DNA of 64,000 nucleotides from Sambucus nigra (Eukaryota > Streptophyta > Magnoliopsida > Dipsacales > Adoxaceae), in NCBI GenBank assembly GCA_949130495.1, contig OX422220.1, forward strand, positions 127,198,268 through 127,262,267, in the 5' to 3' direction. The notes beneath the pieces were generated by a model. It was not told the DNA's origin. It made no database searches and saw only the letters and a list, made by a program, of their open reading frames with translations. The position numbers and the translations under genes are program-made. Of the stretch, positions 1 through 11,296 are shown one piece after another (position 1 is the stretch's first letter; every line of letters starts with the position of its first letter).

Positions 1-149
1 TAGACACACATGATATGTGTTTAATTGATTTTCGTTAACTCTCCAAATAAAGACTGGCGAAGGATTAAAATTGCAATAACAAATGTATATTGGGGTTAAG
101 GTTGTAACATTTGAAATTATGGGTAGAAATCAAATGTAGTGCGGACCCT
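1..149. other. Unassigned AT-rich flank
   Basis: Noncoding sequence left of the first LTR terminus. The bases before position 150 are not purine-rich, so they do not look like a polypurine tract. This argues that the LTR starting at 150 is a solo LTR or a 5' LTR, not the 3' LTR of an intact element. Confidence 0.5.
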
Positions 150-648
150 TGTAATATCCCGTACTTTTATTATTAATTATTTTTTCTCTGCTAAATATTA
201 TTAATTTAATTGGGAGAAATTAAACTAAGTTTCAACAAATATTAATTAGTGAGATAAATGATTAATATTTATTATAATTATTATTTAATTACCTGTGATA
301 AGTAAATAGATATGTGATTTATTATATGTCCGTATCAGTGAAAGCGACAGTTTATTAGTATATGTCGATAGAGTATTACATCAATAAATCGGTACAATTT
401 ATGGGCAACGTGTATGGTACACACGTGTCGGGCTTGGTTAATAAGATGTTAGCATATTTGAAGTTGGGTGATTCGGATGACCTTTTCGACGGTGATCTGA
501 GAATGGTCGAAATAGTCCAAAAAAAGTACCTGGATGTTATAATTGAGTTCTGAAAACTTTTTAGACATAACAAGAACTGTATAAGGGTAGGAGGATAATT
601 TTACACTTAGGATTAAGTGAAAATACGGGATTATGGTAAATAAGGGAG

Positions 649-656
649 TATTTAAA
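649..656 (+). promoter_or_regulatory. TATA-like box of the outer LTR
   Basis: TATTTAAA about 500 bp into the LTR, followed within 30-60 bp by a purine-rich leader (GAGAGAGAG, AAAAAGAGG). The spacing suits the U3/R boundary of a Tekay-type LTR. Confidence 0.4.
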
Positions 657-817
657 AGGTTGGGAAGGTCGATGGTAGCTCGCTTTTGATATTCTGCGCA
701 AGAGATATAGAGAGAGAGTTCAAAAGAAGATAAAAAGAGGACAAAAGATGAGAAATGGCTTGGAGAAGATAACGAGAAGCTATCTTCGGATTCAACCCGT
801 TATTAAGCGTAGAGAAC

Positions 818-822
818 GTCAT
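818..822. repeat. Target-site duplication GTCAT, left copy
   Basis: GTCAT here is repeated exactly at 6732-6736, immediately after the right LTR. This 5-bp TSD defines the element between them as a single retrotransposition event. Confidence 0.9.
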
Positions 823-896
823 TGTTAACGCAAAAATTCTCCATCTACGAGGACCAATCAGAAAAGGACACATGTCATCCTACTTGGCAATATTCG

Positions 897-1068
897 ACAT
901 CCGAGGAGAGTTGGTCGGCACCCGAGGAGTATTAGTCGGCACCCGAGGAGAGTTGGTCAGTACCCGAGGAAAATTAGTTGGCACCCGAGGAGTATTAGTC
1001 GACCCCCGAGGAGAGTTGGTCGGCACCCGATGAGAGTTAGTCGGCACCCGATGAGAGTTGGTCGGCAT
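897..1068 (+). repeat. 21-bp tandem array inside LTR U3
   Basis: About eight units of the type CCCGAGGAGAGTTGGTCGGC plus A, alternating GAGTTGGTC and GTATTAGTC versions. The same array sits in the right LTR (about 6106-6278) and in the third copy (about 35694-35824). Its period is a multiple of three, so it reads through as a 7-residue peptide repeat on both strands, but it lies upstream of the TATA box and is unlikely to be coding. Confidence 0.85.
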
Positions 1069-1247
1069 ACCAACCAGGAAGATCAAAGGATAACTATGCA
1101 TTTAATGTGCATTAATGAAGATGCTAATGTACATTTATACTGTATTAATAGATGACAACACATAGCATACCAAGCAATTCAACAATTAGATTCGTTGAAT
1201 GTAGACATAAAGGTCTACATACAATGAATCTCTTTATCTCCCATCAT

Positions 1248-1255
1248 TATAAATA
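1248..1255 (+). promoter_or_regulatory. TATA box of the LTR promoter
   Basis: TATAAATA, conserved at the same place in the right LTR (6472-6479) and the third copy (36020-36027). It lies 17 bp downstream of the palindrome and about 260 bp before the LTR end. Confidence 0.7.
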
Positions 1256-1512
1256 CATATATCCCCTTAGCCAAAGGGAATGAGATCCGGGGGAACCTAA
1301 AAACCCCATACACAAGATACACATCCTTTCTCTCTCTACACCCTATGGTGCTATTGTAAACCCCTGGGAATAAAATAACAGTGAACGTAGGCTTTATTCA
1401 TAGCCGAACCACTTTAAAAATCTTTGTCTCTTATGTTCTTGATTGTATTGCTTTCATCTATTTATCTGTGATCATAAAAATGGGATTCGGTTCAATTTTT
1501 TGCATCAACAGA

Positions 1513-1530
1513 TTGGCGTCGTCAGTGGGA
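1513..1530 (+). other. Primer-binding site, gypsy/Tat type
   Basis: TTGGCGTCGTCAGTGGGA starts 2 bp after the LTR end. The same type of site recurs after the LTR end of the other Tat elements (54762, 62217, and minus strand at about 48976). It resembles the tRNA-Asp-like primer sites common in plant gypsy elements, with mismatches. Confidence 0.7.
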
Positions 1531-4304
1531 ACGTGTTACAAGCATTGTTCTCCATCAAAAGCTAAGTTTTTATTTTCTCTACGTATAATCAATTATACAT
1601 ACATCTGTTGATTCAATCATGATTTTTATGTTTATATACATAAATTAGTTGTCCAATTTTTATTTATGAAATCTGCAAAAATTGCATATCATGATTTCAA
1701 AATCATGTTAAATTAATTCTTGTTGAGAAATCTGTGAAATGGTGGATTTCATAAATCAAAACTTTTGGCTTGATTCTCAAGTTAAAATTTTATCTCATTA
1801 AATCAATATTTTAAATGATTACATATACCAATATATACGACGATGATAAGATTTGATAATTTTCATTGTTGATTTTGAAATAATTTTTGAAAGATCTTTG
1901 ATGACTATTCAAATTCCCATTACATTTTTAATCAGAGAATGCGAAAAGGTTAAAGATAATAAAAAGTTTTCTCATGGAAATCATGACCGAGATCTACTTT
2001 CTCTCTCTTCAAGTTTGAGTCTCTTTGCATTCATTTTTATGAACTATATACTTAATTTTGTTCATCTTCCATCTATGTCAAAAAAGTCAAATTGATTGAT
2101 TTTTTATATAAATTTGGTAATAGCTTCGATCATTCAACATATTGTTATCTCTCCAAATAGGGAATAGGAGAGGATCAATATAAAAAATAATTTTCTCTCA
2201 CCTGAAAAATCACTACCCACCTCTTGTAAAAGATGATCAGTAAAACAATCATGACCATATCAAGACTCTGGGCACAAATTTGATATGTTGGCCGCTCATT
2301 CATCACATCACAGGGTTTCTTTATCGGAATCACACGATATAGTGGATTAGATAATTATTCATTTAATTAACATTCTTAATGCTTAAATTTTACATCGAAT
2401 GTTATTTTTCTGATCTAAGGATTCGAGATATTCTGGTCATCCATCCATATTGTTGGTCGGCATCATCTTGGGATATCTTTTATTAAAGGGAAGCTTAACC
2501 AGACCATTTTTGTTTATCGAATAAAAGATGTGAAGATCCATCAGCAACATTGAAATAATTTTATCCAACTACAAGGTATCTTATTGTTGGTCAGAGACTC
2601 TTATTGTAGCTCGATGGAACCAATTGCAGGTCGACGATCATCTACTTCTTGATCGGCGACATCTCAGTCTTGTTCAGAGGGTTAAATTTTGGTCGGCAAC
2701 TATCCAACCATCCACTTTTTGGTCGGTGACATCTAATGTTGTTCAGTGCTGTCAATGCACCATTTTTGTTGATCGGCGAAATTTCTCAGCTGGTCGGGGA
2801 CCATTTGCTTCTTGGTCGGCACCATATATTCTATAACTTGAGATATCCTTAAATGTTGGTCGGCAACATCCATGCCGGTTCTCGGCAGCAGTAGAATCTT
2901 GGGGTATTAAAAAATGCGAAGCACCCCAGATATTTCTTTAAACACGAGTTCAGCTCGGGAACAAACAGGGAGCTTAAGTCTTTTTTAACTTGTGATCACC
3001 CCAAAAATATTTTTAAAACCAAGTGATAAATAATTTTCAAACAGCAACTTATACCTGATTAGTTATTGGAGATTAAATAACATTACAAAAAACTCTACGT
3101 CTTATTTATGATGCATATCTGATAAAAATTTGTCCATCTCACACACATTTGGCATAAAAATATTATTTCATATTTTGAAATTTTTATTATTTTATGCTGA
3201 TACACATCACATATTGTTTGGCTGAATAATTATTCTCATGATAATATTATTTTCTCTAGTCACGATAGGTTCTCGGGAAGCTTATTAAAATTTCATAGGG
3301 TCGAGATTCAATCCCGATGAAAGCTCTCGTAAACCTCTAGAAAGTAGTATTGCTCGACATCAGGCAATTTTGCCTCGACATATCAGCCAACATATATTAT
3401 TTCATTTTTTGAAATTAATATTTTTATTTCTCAAGCATATACATATCATATATTGATTGGATGAGTAAATTATTCTCATGACTAATTAATTCAGCCTACA
3501 CATATGGTAGAGCAAGTTGTTAATTTTTACAGGTACAAGATCCAAAGTCGACGAATGCTTGGAAACAATCTGGAAACTATTATCATTGCTCAGCATTATG
3601 AAATTTCACCTCAGCAAGGAACTATATATTTTATTATTGCTTTGATTTGTGCTCAAGCACGAATTATTCTATATATCCGTTTGGATTCATATTCTATATT
3701 CATCTCTTCATGGAGCTCGGCGAAATACTTATTATCATATTCAGCTCCGAGGAAAAGCTACAACAGTTATTATATTTCACCCTCAACGGATAGTTGGTCG
3801 GGGCAATTCTTATTTATATTCAGGCCTAAATATCGGCTCAAGCACAAATTATTCTATATCCCTTGGGATTCATATTGAAGGCGCGCCAGTTGGTCGGGGT
3901 AATTCTTATTTATATGCAGGCCCAGCAAAGTTCTTGGCCATATTCTTATGTTCTGGAAAATATTATTCTTATTCGGCATTATGCAATTGTGCCTCGACAA
4001 GATACTTATTCATCTTTAAGGAGAATTACAACATTCGTTGTATTTCACCCCCAACGGATAGTTGGTCGGATAATTCTTATTTATATTCAGGCCTGACAAC
4101 ATTCTCGGCCATATTCTTATGTTCTGGAAGATCTTATTCTTGTTCGGCATTATATAATTCTACCTCGACAGATCAACGAGGCACTTTATTATTCTTTATA
4201 TCTATTTGGATGCATATTCTATTCTTATTTCAGCATGGAGCTCGACAAATACTTATAATCATATATTCAGCTCCAAGGAGGTCTATAACATTTATATTAT
4301 CTTA
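1531..4304 (+). other. Noncoding interior of the non-autonomous element
   Basis: AT-rich leader (1531-2400) partly shared with the third copy (to about 36660), then sequence studded with TTGGTCGGC-type motifs (for example near 2454, 2690, 2726, 2816, 2856, 3796, 3889, 4070). Short open frames occur but none resembles a known protein. Confidence 0.6.
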
Positions 4305-4812
4305 TTCCCAACAATCTGTTACTCAGCTCCAAGGATGTCTCCAGCATTTATTATATTTTATTCCCAACAATCTGTTGGTCAGCGCCGAGGAGGTCTCCAA
4401 CATTTATTATATTTTATTCCCAACAATCTGTTGGTCAGCGCCGAGGAAGTCTCCAGCATTTATTATATTTTATTCCCAACAATCTGTTGGTCAGCGCCAA
4501 GGAGGTCTCCAACATTTATTATATTTTATTCCCAACAATCTGTTGGTCAGCGCCGAGGAGGTCTCCAATATTTATTATATTTTATTCCCAATAATCTGTT
4601 GGTCAGCGCCGAGGAGGTCTCCAGCATTTATTATATTTTATTCCCAACAATCTGTTGGTCAGGGCCGAGGAGGTCTCCAGTATTTATTATATTTTATTCC
4701 TAACAATCTGTTGGTCAGCACCGAGGAGGTCTCCAGCATTTATTATATCTTATTCTATTCCCAACAATCTGTTGGTCAGCTCCGAGGAAGTCTCTATCAT
4801 TTATTATCAAAA
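4305..4812 (+). repeat. 56-bp minisatellite, about nine units
   Basis: Units start at 4305, 4361, 4417, 4473, 4529, 4585, 4641, 4697 and 4758 (the last after a 5-bp insertion). Each runs TTCCCAACAATCTGTTGGTC, then AGCGCCGAGGAGGTCTCCA, then an AT-rich tail. Because 56 is not a multiple of three and no forward frame contains a stop, the array reads open in all three forward frames. Confidence 0.95.
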
Positions 4813-4985
4813 ATGTATTCCTCCGGGAAGTAAAAGTTGTATTCCTCCGGGAAGTAAAACTTGTATTCCTCCGGGAAGTAAAGATACTTATATTCCTCCG
4901 GGAAGTAAAGCTACTTGTATTCCTCCGGGAAGTAAAACTTGTATGCCTCCGGGAAGTAAAACTTGTATGTTCCTCGGGAAGTAAA
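4813..4985 (+). repeat. 24/27-bp minisatellite with CCTCCGGGAAGTAAA core
   Basis: Seven units of TATTCCTCCGGGAAGTAAA spaced by 24 or 27 bp. All spacings are multiples of three, so the array reads as a Cys-Ile-Pro-Pro-Gly-Ser-Lys-like peptide repeat forwards and is also open backwards. The last unit (TGTTCCTCGGGAAGTAAA) is degenerate. Confidence 0.9.
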
Positions 4986-5389
4986 AATATTCCTAAAAAT
5001 GCCAACTTATGTTGGTTAGGAAATAAATGTATTCTCGAAAACGCCAACTAAGGATGGTCGGGAGGTAAAATTATTTCAGAAAGTGTCAAAGTTGCTCGTT
5101 AAGAAAAAATCCACCAACTCAGGTTGGTCGGAAATAAGAAGTTGTCAACTATAGTTGGTTGGAAACATTTTATGAGTATGTGAAAGCGATCAAGCAAAAA
5201 GCATTCAAAGTTCACATTCCACACTTGGGGGCTTCTATTACAGATATATTTATTCATTCGGTGACACATTCTTATAACATCATGCAGTCGAGCATCAAAT
5301 TTAACTCCAAAAACTCACACGGTCGGGGCCCCGACTAATTATCATTCAGGAGTTATTTTTTCTTGCTCAGGAATTATTTTTGATATTGA

Positions 5390-5480
5390 AGTTCAGGAGG
5401 AATATTGAAGTTCAGGAGGCGTATTCAGAAGTTCAGGAAGCGCATTCAGAAGTTCAAGAGGCATATTCAGGAGTTATTAT
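5390..5480 (+). repeat. Short tandem repeats with GAAGTTCAGGAGG core
   Basis: Four to five degenerate units of about 25 bp containing GAAGTTCAGGAGG or GAAGTTCAGGAAGC. This is the third independent tandem array in the element's 3' half. Confidence 0.75.
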
Positions 5481-6011
5481 GCACATACTATTGAAGTTCA
5501 GAAGTCAAATTCAGCATCTACAGAACTGAGATCTTTACTACTACTGTCCCGACCAACATTAAAGAAGAAGTTGTATGAAAATATTTCGAAGTCCACCACT
5601 TGCTTGGTACTAATCAGATTAAAGAGTTGGGTTCAAAAGCTAGTATGTTACTCGAAAAAGTATTCAGAGAATCATAAATCAGAAGAATCGAGCACGTGAA
5701 GTTAGCACTCAGTTGCTCGGCACAGGAGGCAGTTGGTGGGCTAGCAAACCAATCAACATACTTGAAGATTATGACAAGCTACAAGCTGCAAACTATGGCA
5801 TGGCTGCATCCAAATTCCCAGGGGTGATACATAGCACACGGAGTTCCTCAAAAGAAAGATTAGCAACCATCGATCAGCCTGCATCATATGCCGCCCAGGA
5901 GATAATGCACTTTATGTTGAACAAATCAAGAAGGTAGATCAAGAATTTCACGAGCACCGAGCAACACTGCGGAATAAATACTCCAACCTTTCAAGTAAAC
6001 CATCAAGCATG

Positions 6012-6027
6012 GAGCATTGGGGGCTTC
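6012..6027 (+). other. Polypurine tract before the right LTR
   Basis: GAGCATTGGGGGCTTC lies directly before the right LTR start TGTTAACG and would prime plus-strand synthesis. A near-identical TTGGGGGCTTCT string lies inside the element at about 5225. Confidence 0.75.
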
Positions 6028-6731
6028 TGTTAACGCAAAAATTCTCCATCTACGAGGACCAATCAGAAAAGGACACATGTCATCCTACGTGGTAATATTC
6101 GACATCCGAGGAGAGTTGGTCGGCACCCGAGGAGTATTAGTCGGCACCCGAGGAGAGTTGGTCAGTACTCGAGGAAAATTAGTTGGCACCCGAGGAGTAT
6201 TAGTTGACACCCGAGGAGAGTTGGTCGGCACCCGATGAGAGTTAGTCGGCACCCGAGGAGAGTTGGTCGGCATACCAACCAGGAAGATCAAAGGATAACT
6301 ATGCATTTAATGTGCATTAATGAAGATAGCAGCGCATTTAATGAGGCTTAATGTACATTTATGCTGTATTAATAGATGACAACACATAGCATACCAAGCA
6401 ATTCAACAATTAGATTCGTTGAATGTAGACATAAATGTCTACATACAATGAATCTCTTTATCTCCCATCACTATAAATACATGTATCCCCTTAGCCAAAG
6501 GGAAGGAGATCCGGGGGAACCTAGAAACCCCATACACAAGATACGCATCCTTTCTCTCTCTACACCCTATGGTGCTATTGTAAACCCCTGGGAATAAAAT
6601 AACAGTGGGCGTAGGCTTTATTCATAGCCGAACCACTTTAAAAATCTGTCTCTTAAGTGCTTGATTGGATTGCTTTCATCTATTTATTGTCATCATAAAA
6701 ATGAGATTCGGTCCAGTTTTTTGCATCAATA
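6028..6731 (+). repeat. Right LTR of the non-autonomous element
   Basis: 704 bp, colinear with the left LTR. The 21-bp array (6106-6278), near-perfect palindrome (6412-6455), TATA box (6472) and stem-loop motif (6605-6636) are all present. It ends CATCAATA instead of CATCAACA. Confidence 0.9.
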
Positions 6732-7512
6732 GTCATATTAAATCCACAAAAGCAAGTAAATATTTTCTTTAAGTTGCTATTATGCATAGTTAATTATTTT
6801 CATGATTAGAGATAAAAATCTAGGAATTAAAGTTATAAAGTTTGAAACTTGGGTTGATTGATGTACAGATTTAAATGATACGGTATCTTTAATTTAATTT
6901 GATTATTAGTTGGAATTAATCATATTAGAATTTTAAAATTAATTCTGGAATTAAAATGATGATCAAGTAGAACTTTGATAGAAATGTTGAATTTTTGAAA
7001 ATCAAGTTGGGATAAATTCTAAGTTGAATAGATTTGATGTTTGATTTGTAGTCCTATGTGTTTGATATAGGATACATTGTTATTTATGTGTTATAATATT
7101 ATCGAAACGGTAGTCTCTTGATGTATGAGGTTGATTTCATGATTGAGGAAGCTCGAGACCTCAATTGGAGGGTTTTGGAGGAGAAAATTCGAGAAAAAAT
7201 AAGTCTGGCAGCCTAGCAAACCGAATTGGTTCGCTAGAGGATTGAATCAGTTTGCTCAATCAAACTCATTCGGTCTGCTAGAGAATCGGTTCAATTTGCT
7301 GGTCTGTCCAATTTTTGTTTATGGATTATTTTGACCCGCTAGGGCTTGGGAAATGACTATTGGGGAAGGATTTTAAAAGTTTAGTACGCGTAATAGGCCA
7401 ACGAATAGATGGATTGGAGTGAGGAGAATCGGGAACTCCGGTGAGTGACTATTTAACTATTTAATCGGAAAGTTGGGTTGAACTTTCGGACTTGGTGAAC
7501 CGTGCATTGTGG

Positions 7513-7518
7513 GATATG

Positions 7519-7590
<72 letters not shown>
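7513..7590. repeat. (TA)n(TG)n microsatellite
   Basis: A TA run of about 28 bp followed by a TG run of about 48 bp, within the outer LTR. Confidence 0.95.
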
Positions 7591-7592
<2 letters not shown>

Positions 7593-9122
7593 CTATTTCT
7601 TTTTATTAAACACACATACTCAATAGTTCTATCCTAGGAGGTTGTGCGCAGTGGGCAGTCCACCTTGGCGTTAACCATCAAATATAGGGGTGTTTGCGCA
7701 TCAATTGGTCCTAAAAAATGATGGACCGAGATCGAACCGGAATAATCGGTCTCGGTCCAATTTTGAATTTCAGGCGGTCCGGATTCGGTCTCGGTCCTAT
7801 TCGGTCCACAAACGACTATTATAAAAAAAAACACTAATATACAAAACAACACATTTTTTTAATAAAAATGTCGCATTTTTTATTTTAAAAAAAATGCTTT
7901 TCTAATAGAACAACTATAAATAACAATGATATAATCAAGAGCAAATATATATAACAAACTACGATCTCCATCATAAAACATTGGGGGTTGTCATGAAAAA
8001 AAAAAAGGTCAACTGCTCCAATGAAACCAACATAAAACTAAGACAATGAAAAATAAGAACTCATAAAAAGTCATGAAACATATTTAGGTCCCAACCCAAC
8101 CATCTTGCAAATCTATTCAGTGAACCATAATCCAATTTCATTGGAAAATCAAGAAACATATAAGAAGACATATTTAACACCCCGCCTAATTAAATACTGG
8201 GTGATCATTCCCATACCGAATTAAATCAGAATATACAGTTGGTTCATTCTTAGCATCACTGTCGAAAACATTTTCCTATCACCTAATACTCAATTAAGCT
8301 GGTGTTAAAATTTTCTAATTTTAATTTAATAAAATTTCATCTTACCATATCGAACAATTCCACATAATCCATACCACAACAACAATAAATTGAATAGATA
8401 TCGCAATAGAATTAAAAATGCAATTGGAATAAACTTTCCAGAAAATATCTCAATACATAAATCCCAACAATAGTAAATGTATAACAACGACACGAGTATA
8501 AAATCCTGACTCTAATAGAAAGAAAATAACTAAAATCCCATAGCTCTAAATGAAGCATCACTACAGATTATGAATCAAATAAATGAAGGCGTCTAAGCAA
8601 TATTCCATAGCTCCATAACTCGTCAACCATCATAATCCTCTATGGCTTGCGTCCCTACGGCTGGACACCTGATATAGAAGATACAAGAGAGAAAATAGAA
8701 TATGCAAGGAAATGGGTCAGAGCCTGATGTAAAATAGTTTTGAAAACAGCAAGTGAATAATTGCAATATTTATCACTTATAATATACATGTTAGATTATC
8801 GGACTCTCTCTTGAGATTATCACCTCCCATCTAGAGTGCACATCTAACGTACCTCTAAGCCGTCCTAATTACAGTTCCCATGTTAACTAGTTTAAACCAA
8901 TGTATCCACTAATCACATCCCAATTTATTCCTACGGTTTAATCTCATAATACATGTAATAATGTTATAAACATATATATCCATTTAGATTCAAAATGGAT
9001 AAGCCCCTTATTAACTCAATTCAATTAAGTGTTCATACTTAATTAATTATAGATATCATTATCTTTCAATTCTACTTTAGTCACACAGTAGATATCATTA
9101 TATGTATTATATATACATTCAC

Positions 9123-9123
<1 letters not shown>

Positions 9124-9215
<92 letters not shown>
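9124..9215. repeat. (ATT)n(TA)n microsatellite
   Basis: About 60 bp of TTA repeats followed by about 30 bp of TA repeats. Open frames across it encode only poly-Ile, poly-Asn or Tyr-Ile runs. Confidence 0.95.
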
Positions 9216-9220
<5 letters not shown>

Positions 9221-9840
9221 CAATACTGCACCTCGAGACACAGCTGCGGTGCTGCATTACTCTGCTATCATGTCCCAATACATCTCGTCACTGTATAGGC
9301 GACTATAGGTTCGGTAAATATCCCTCGAATCACAAATATTAAATCACAAATAATGCAGGCGAACATAGTCCTAAGCCTTTGGGCTAGACACATACCTACG
9401 CACCCAAATGACCATTCTATACCATTGTTCTCACTAATGGTAATCGACCTAAGTCCTATATTCTCGAGCGACAAGTCAAAAAATCCCATAGGTACATCAG
9501 GACATGACTGCCCTCACACGTAAACCTCCTATCGATAGCAAGTAAGCTAGGTATGTCATAAACATAAACTATCAAACATTAGGCATACATTCAACCTATA
9601 TTGAGATAAGTACACATTCGACCTATATATCATATTAGGAATTCATCCTAACCCCCAGTACCCATTGTATTTCTCAATACCACCCATACTTGTTAATTAT
9701 GATTTATTCTCTTTACCGTATATTATCATATTCCAAGTACCCGATGTATTTCTCTATACTACTCGTACTTGTTCATTACGATAATTATCTTTACCGTACT
9801 ATCATTATGTAGTTATTACTCAGATAATATCATCCTCACC

Positions 9841-11142
9841 TGTAAGGACATTTTTCTCATGTCCGAAATGTTTCATTTATTTATGTCGTACGCCGCGACA
9901 TTTGGCACGTCACCTCACGATCTCACATGCGGCCTCTATCCAAATTTCATGAATCAAGCATGCATTATCTCCACTTATATGTCCCTCATCTGCATCAACG
10001 ACTTCACGTTCCTTGATTGTAGGCTCGTAATGCAAGTGGAACGCAAGAGAAGTCAAATCAGTGAAACAAGGCATGATAGGGATGTTCAAGGGAAAATTGG
10101 TAATTTTATAGCCACCGTCCGGAGGACCGGTCAACTTGAAAGTTGAAGAGCTTTCCGCAACAAAGATACTGGAAGAAACGGCACCTCAATCCGAGCTACG
10201 GTGAACAAATTATGTCCCATTGAAAATGGAGATATGTTCATTGAAAATTCTGGGAATTTTTCTAAGTGTTCAAGCACCTGTTCCCAGCACACTTTTCCGA
10301 ACCCAGCCCGAAATCGGTTCGGGGAGGGGAACCGGTTCGCAGGGGTACCCGAACCGGTTCGGGGTACCTGTACACTGGATAGAATTTCAGCATTTTAAGA
10401 TCGTGGGTCTCTTCATGTATTTCCCTATAAATACCAACTTCGGGAGAGTTGTTTTGCAAGACTTTAGGAGACGAATTTGAGAGTCCAAATACATCTAGTC
10501 TTCATATTTTTGAGTTCCAAGACTCATGTTTTGATTCACACATCCTTGCCAAATATTTGTGAATCCTTTTGCAACCCAAGAACACAACTTTGGTTTGTTC
10601 AACCCTTGTGGAGGAGACCGTTCTTCTTCTTCATTGCAGCCCTACTGAAAAGGGATAATTCCAGCCGACAAACTTGTGGAGAAGCCGTTTCTCTTCTCCA
10701 TTGCAGCCCTACTGGAAAGGGATAGTTCCAGTCGCGACTACAGAATCCGATACCCGAGGGTAATTCTTAGTCAACTTGTATTTTCATTGTAATCCGATTG
10801 TAAGCCGTTTTCTTACAAATTATAGTGAAAATAAATGGTTTTGCCCCTGAGGGGGATTTTTCCTTAATTGCATGTGTTTGAATGTTCTTGCGTAGATTAT
10901 CAATTTATTCAATCACATACTGCTGCATGTTTAGGGTTTGTTTGTGTTAAAAGGGTTTTATATATAATTTATTCATTTCAACGCGAGATTTTTCCTGAAA
11001 TTTATTTGTTTTATCCTGCATGCTATATTTTATTTGATAAATCATCTAGATACATGTCTTAGGGTTTAACTAAAATTTGGGTTTAATTAAAATTGGTTTT
11101 TATTTGAGAAGTCGCAATATTTCCGCTGCAGCTGCACTCTCA
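9841..11142 (+). repeat. Left LTR of the copia element
   Basis: Starts TGTAAGGACA and ends CACTCTCA. It has three AACCGGTT-type palindromes (10310-10365), a TATA box TATAAATA (10426-10433), and a 66-bp tandem duplication in R/U5 (two copies of CATTGCAGCCCTACT at about 10637 and 10703). Confidence 0.95.
10426..10433 (+). promoter_or_regulatory. TATA box of the copia LTR
   Basis: TATAAATA about 60 bp downstream of the GC-rich palindrome triplet. An identical copy lies in the right LTR at 14614-14621. Confidence 0.75.
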
Positions 11143-11145
11143 AAT

Positions 11146-11157
11146 TGGTATCAGAGC
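11146..11157 (+). other. Primer-binding site, initiator Met tRNA type (first copy)
   Basis: TGGTATCAGAGC starts 3 bp after the LTR end, the standard copia position. A second exact copy lies at 11240-11251. Confidence 0.9.
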
Positions 11158-11239
11158 GGGTTACGCTAATTTATTGCGTGATCCTGATTTTTCAAGGATT
11201 TATTTTTTTGATACAATTTGACTTCTCACGTCGTCAAAT

Positions 11240-11251
11240 TGGTATCAGAGC
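11240..11251 (+). repeat. Second, duplicated primer-binding site
   Basis: TGGTATCAGAGC again, 94 bp downstream and inside a partly duplicated leader (AAATTGGTATCAGAGC followed by a GTT.C.CTAA.TTATTG pattern both times). It is too far from the LTR end to be the normal primer site. Confidence 0.85.
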
Positions 11252-11296
11252 CTGTTGCACTAAGTTATTGTGATTTGATTCTGATTTTGCACAAAA

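Larger units (their letters stand above)
823..1510 (+). repeat. Left LTR of the non-autonomous element
   Basis: 688 bp. In order it holds a 21-bp-period array (about 897-1068), an imperfect 21-bp-arm palindrome (1188-1231), a TATA box (TATAAATA, 1248-1255), a polyadenylation-like AATAAA (1369-1374) and the conserved stem-loop motif (1381-1412). It lacks about 19 bp near 1122 that the other two LTR copies keep. Confidence 0.9.
823..6731 (+). mobile_element. Complete non-autonomous Tat-like LTR retrotransposon (5.9 kb)
   Basis: Two direct LTRs (823-1510 and 6028-6731) begin TGTTAACG and end CATCAACA in the left copy and CATCAATA in the right. They are flanked by the exact 5-bp TSD GTCAT. A primer-binding-like site follows the left LTR and a polypurine tract precedes the right one. 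The 4.5-kb interior has no recognisable gag, protease, reverse transcriptase or integrase. It is filled with tandem arrays (4305-4810, 4813-4985, 5390-5480) and with dozens of dispersed GTTGGTCGG-like motifs, so the element must borrow its proteins. The primer site and the U5 motif match those of the Tat-type elements further right, which suggests a Tat helper. A third LTR copy lies at 35618. Confidence 0.9.

Noticed and set aside
3649..4833. A 394-codon open frame, the longest in the window
   Set aside because: Most of it is the 56-bp minisatellite, which is open in all three forward frames because its unit has no stop. No known domain and no plausible start context.
4813..4985. CRISPR-like regular repeats
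   Set aside because: Units are directly contiguous with no unique spacers, and the sequence is plant nuclear DNA. It is an ordinary minisatellite.
9081..9308. Frames with long poly-Asn or poly-Ile runs
   Set aside because: Translation of an (ATT)n(TA)n microsatellite. The same applies to 49914-50358.
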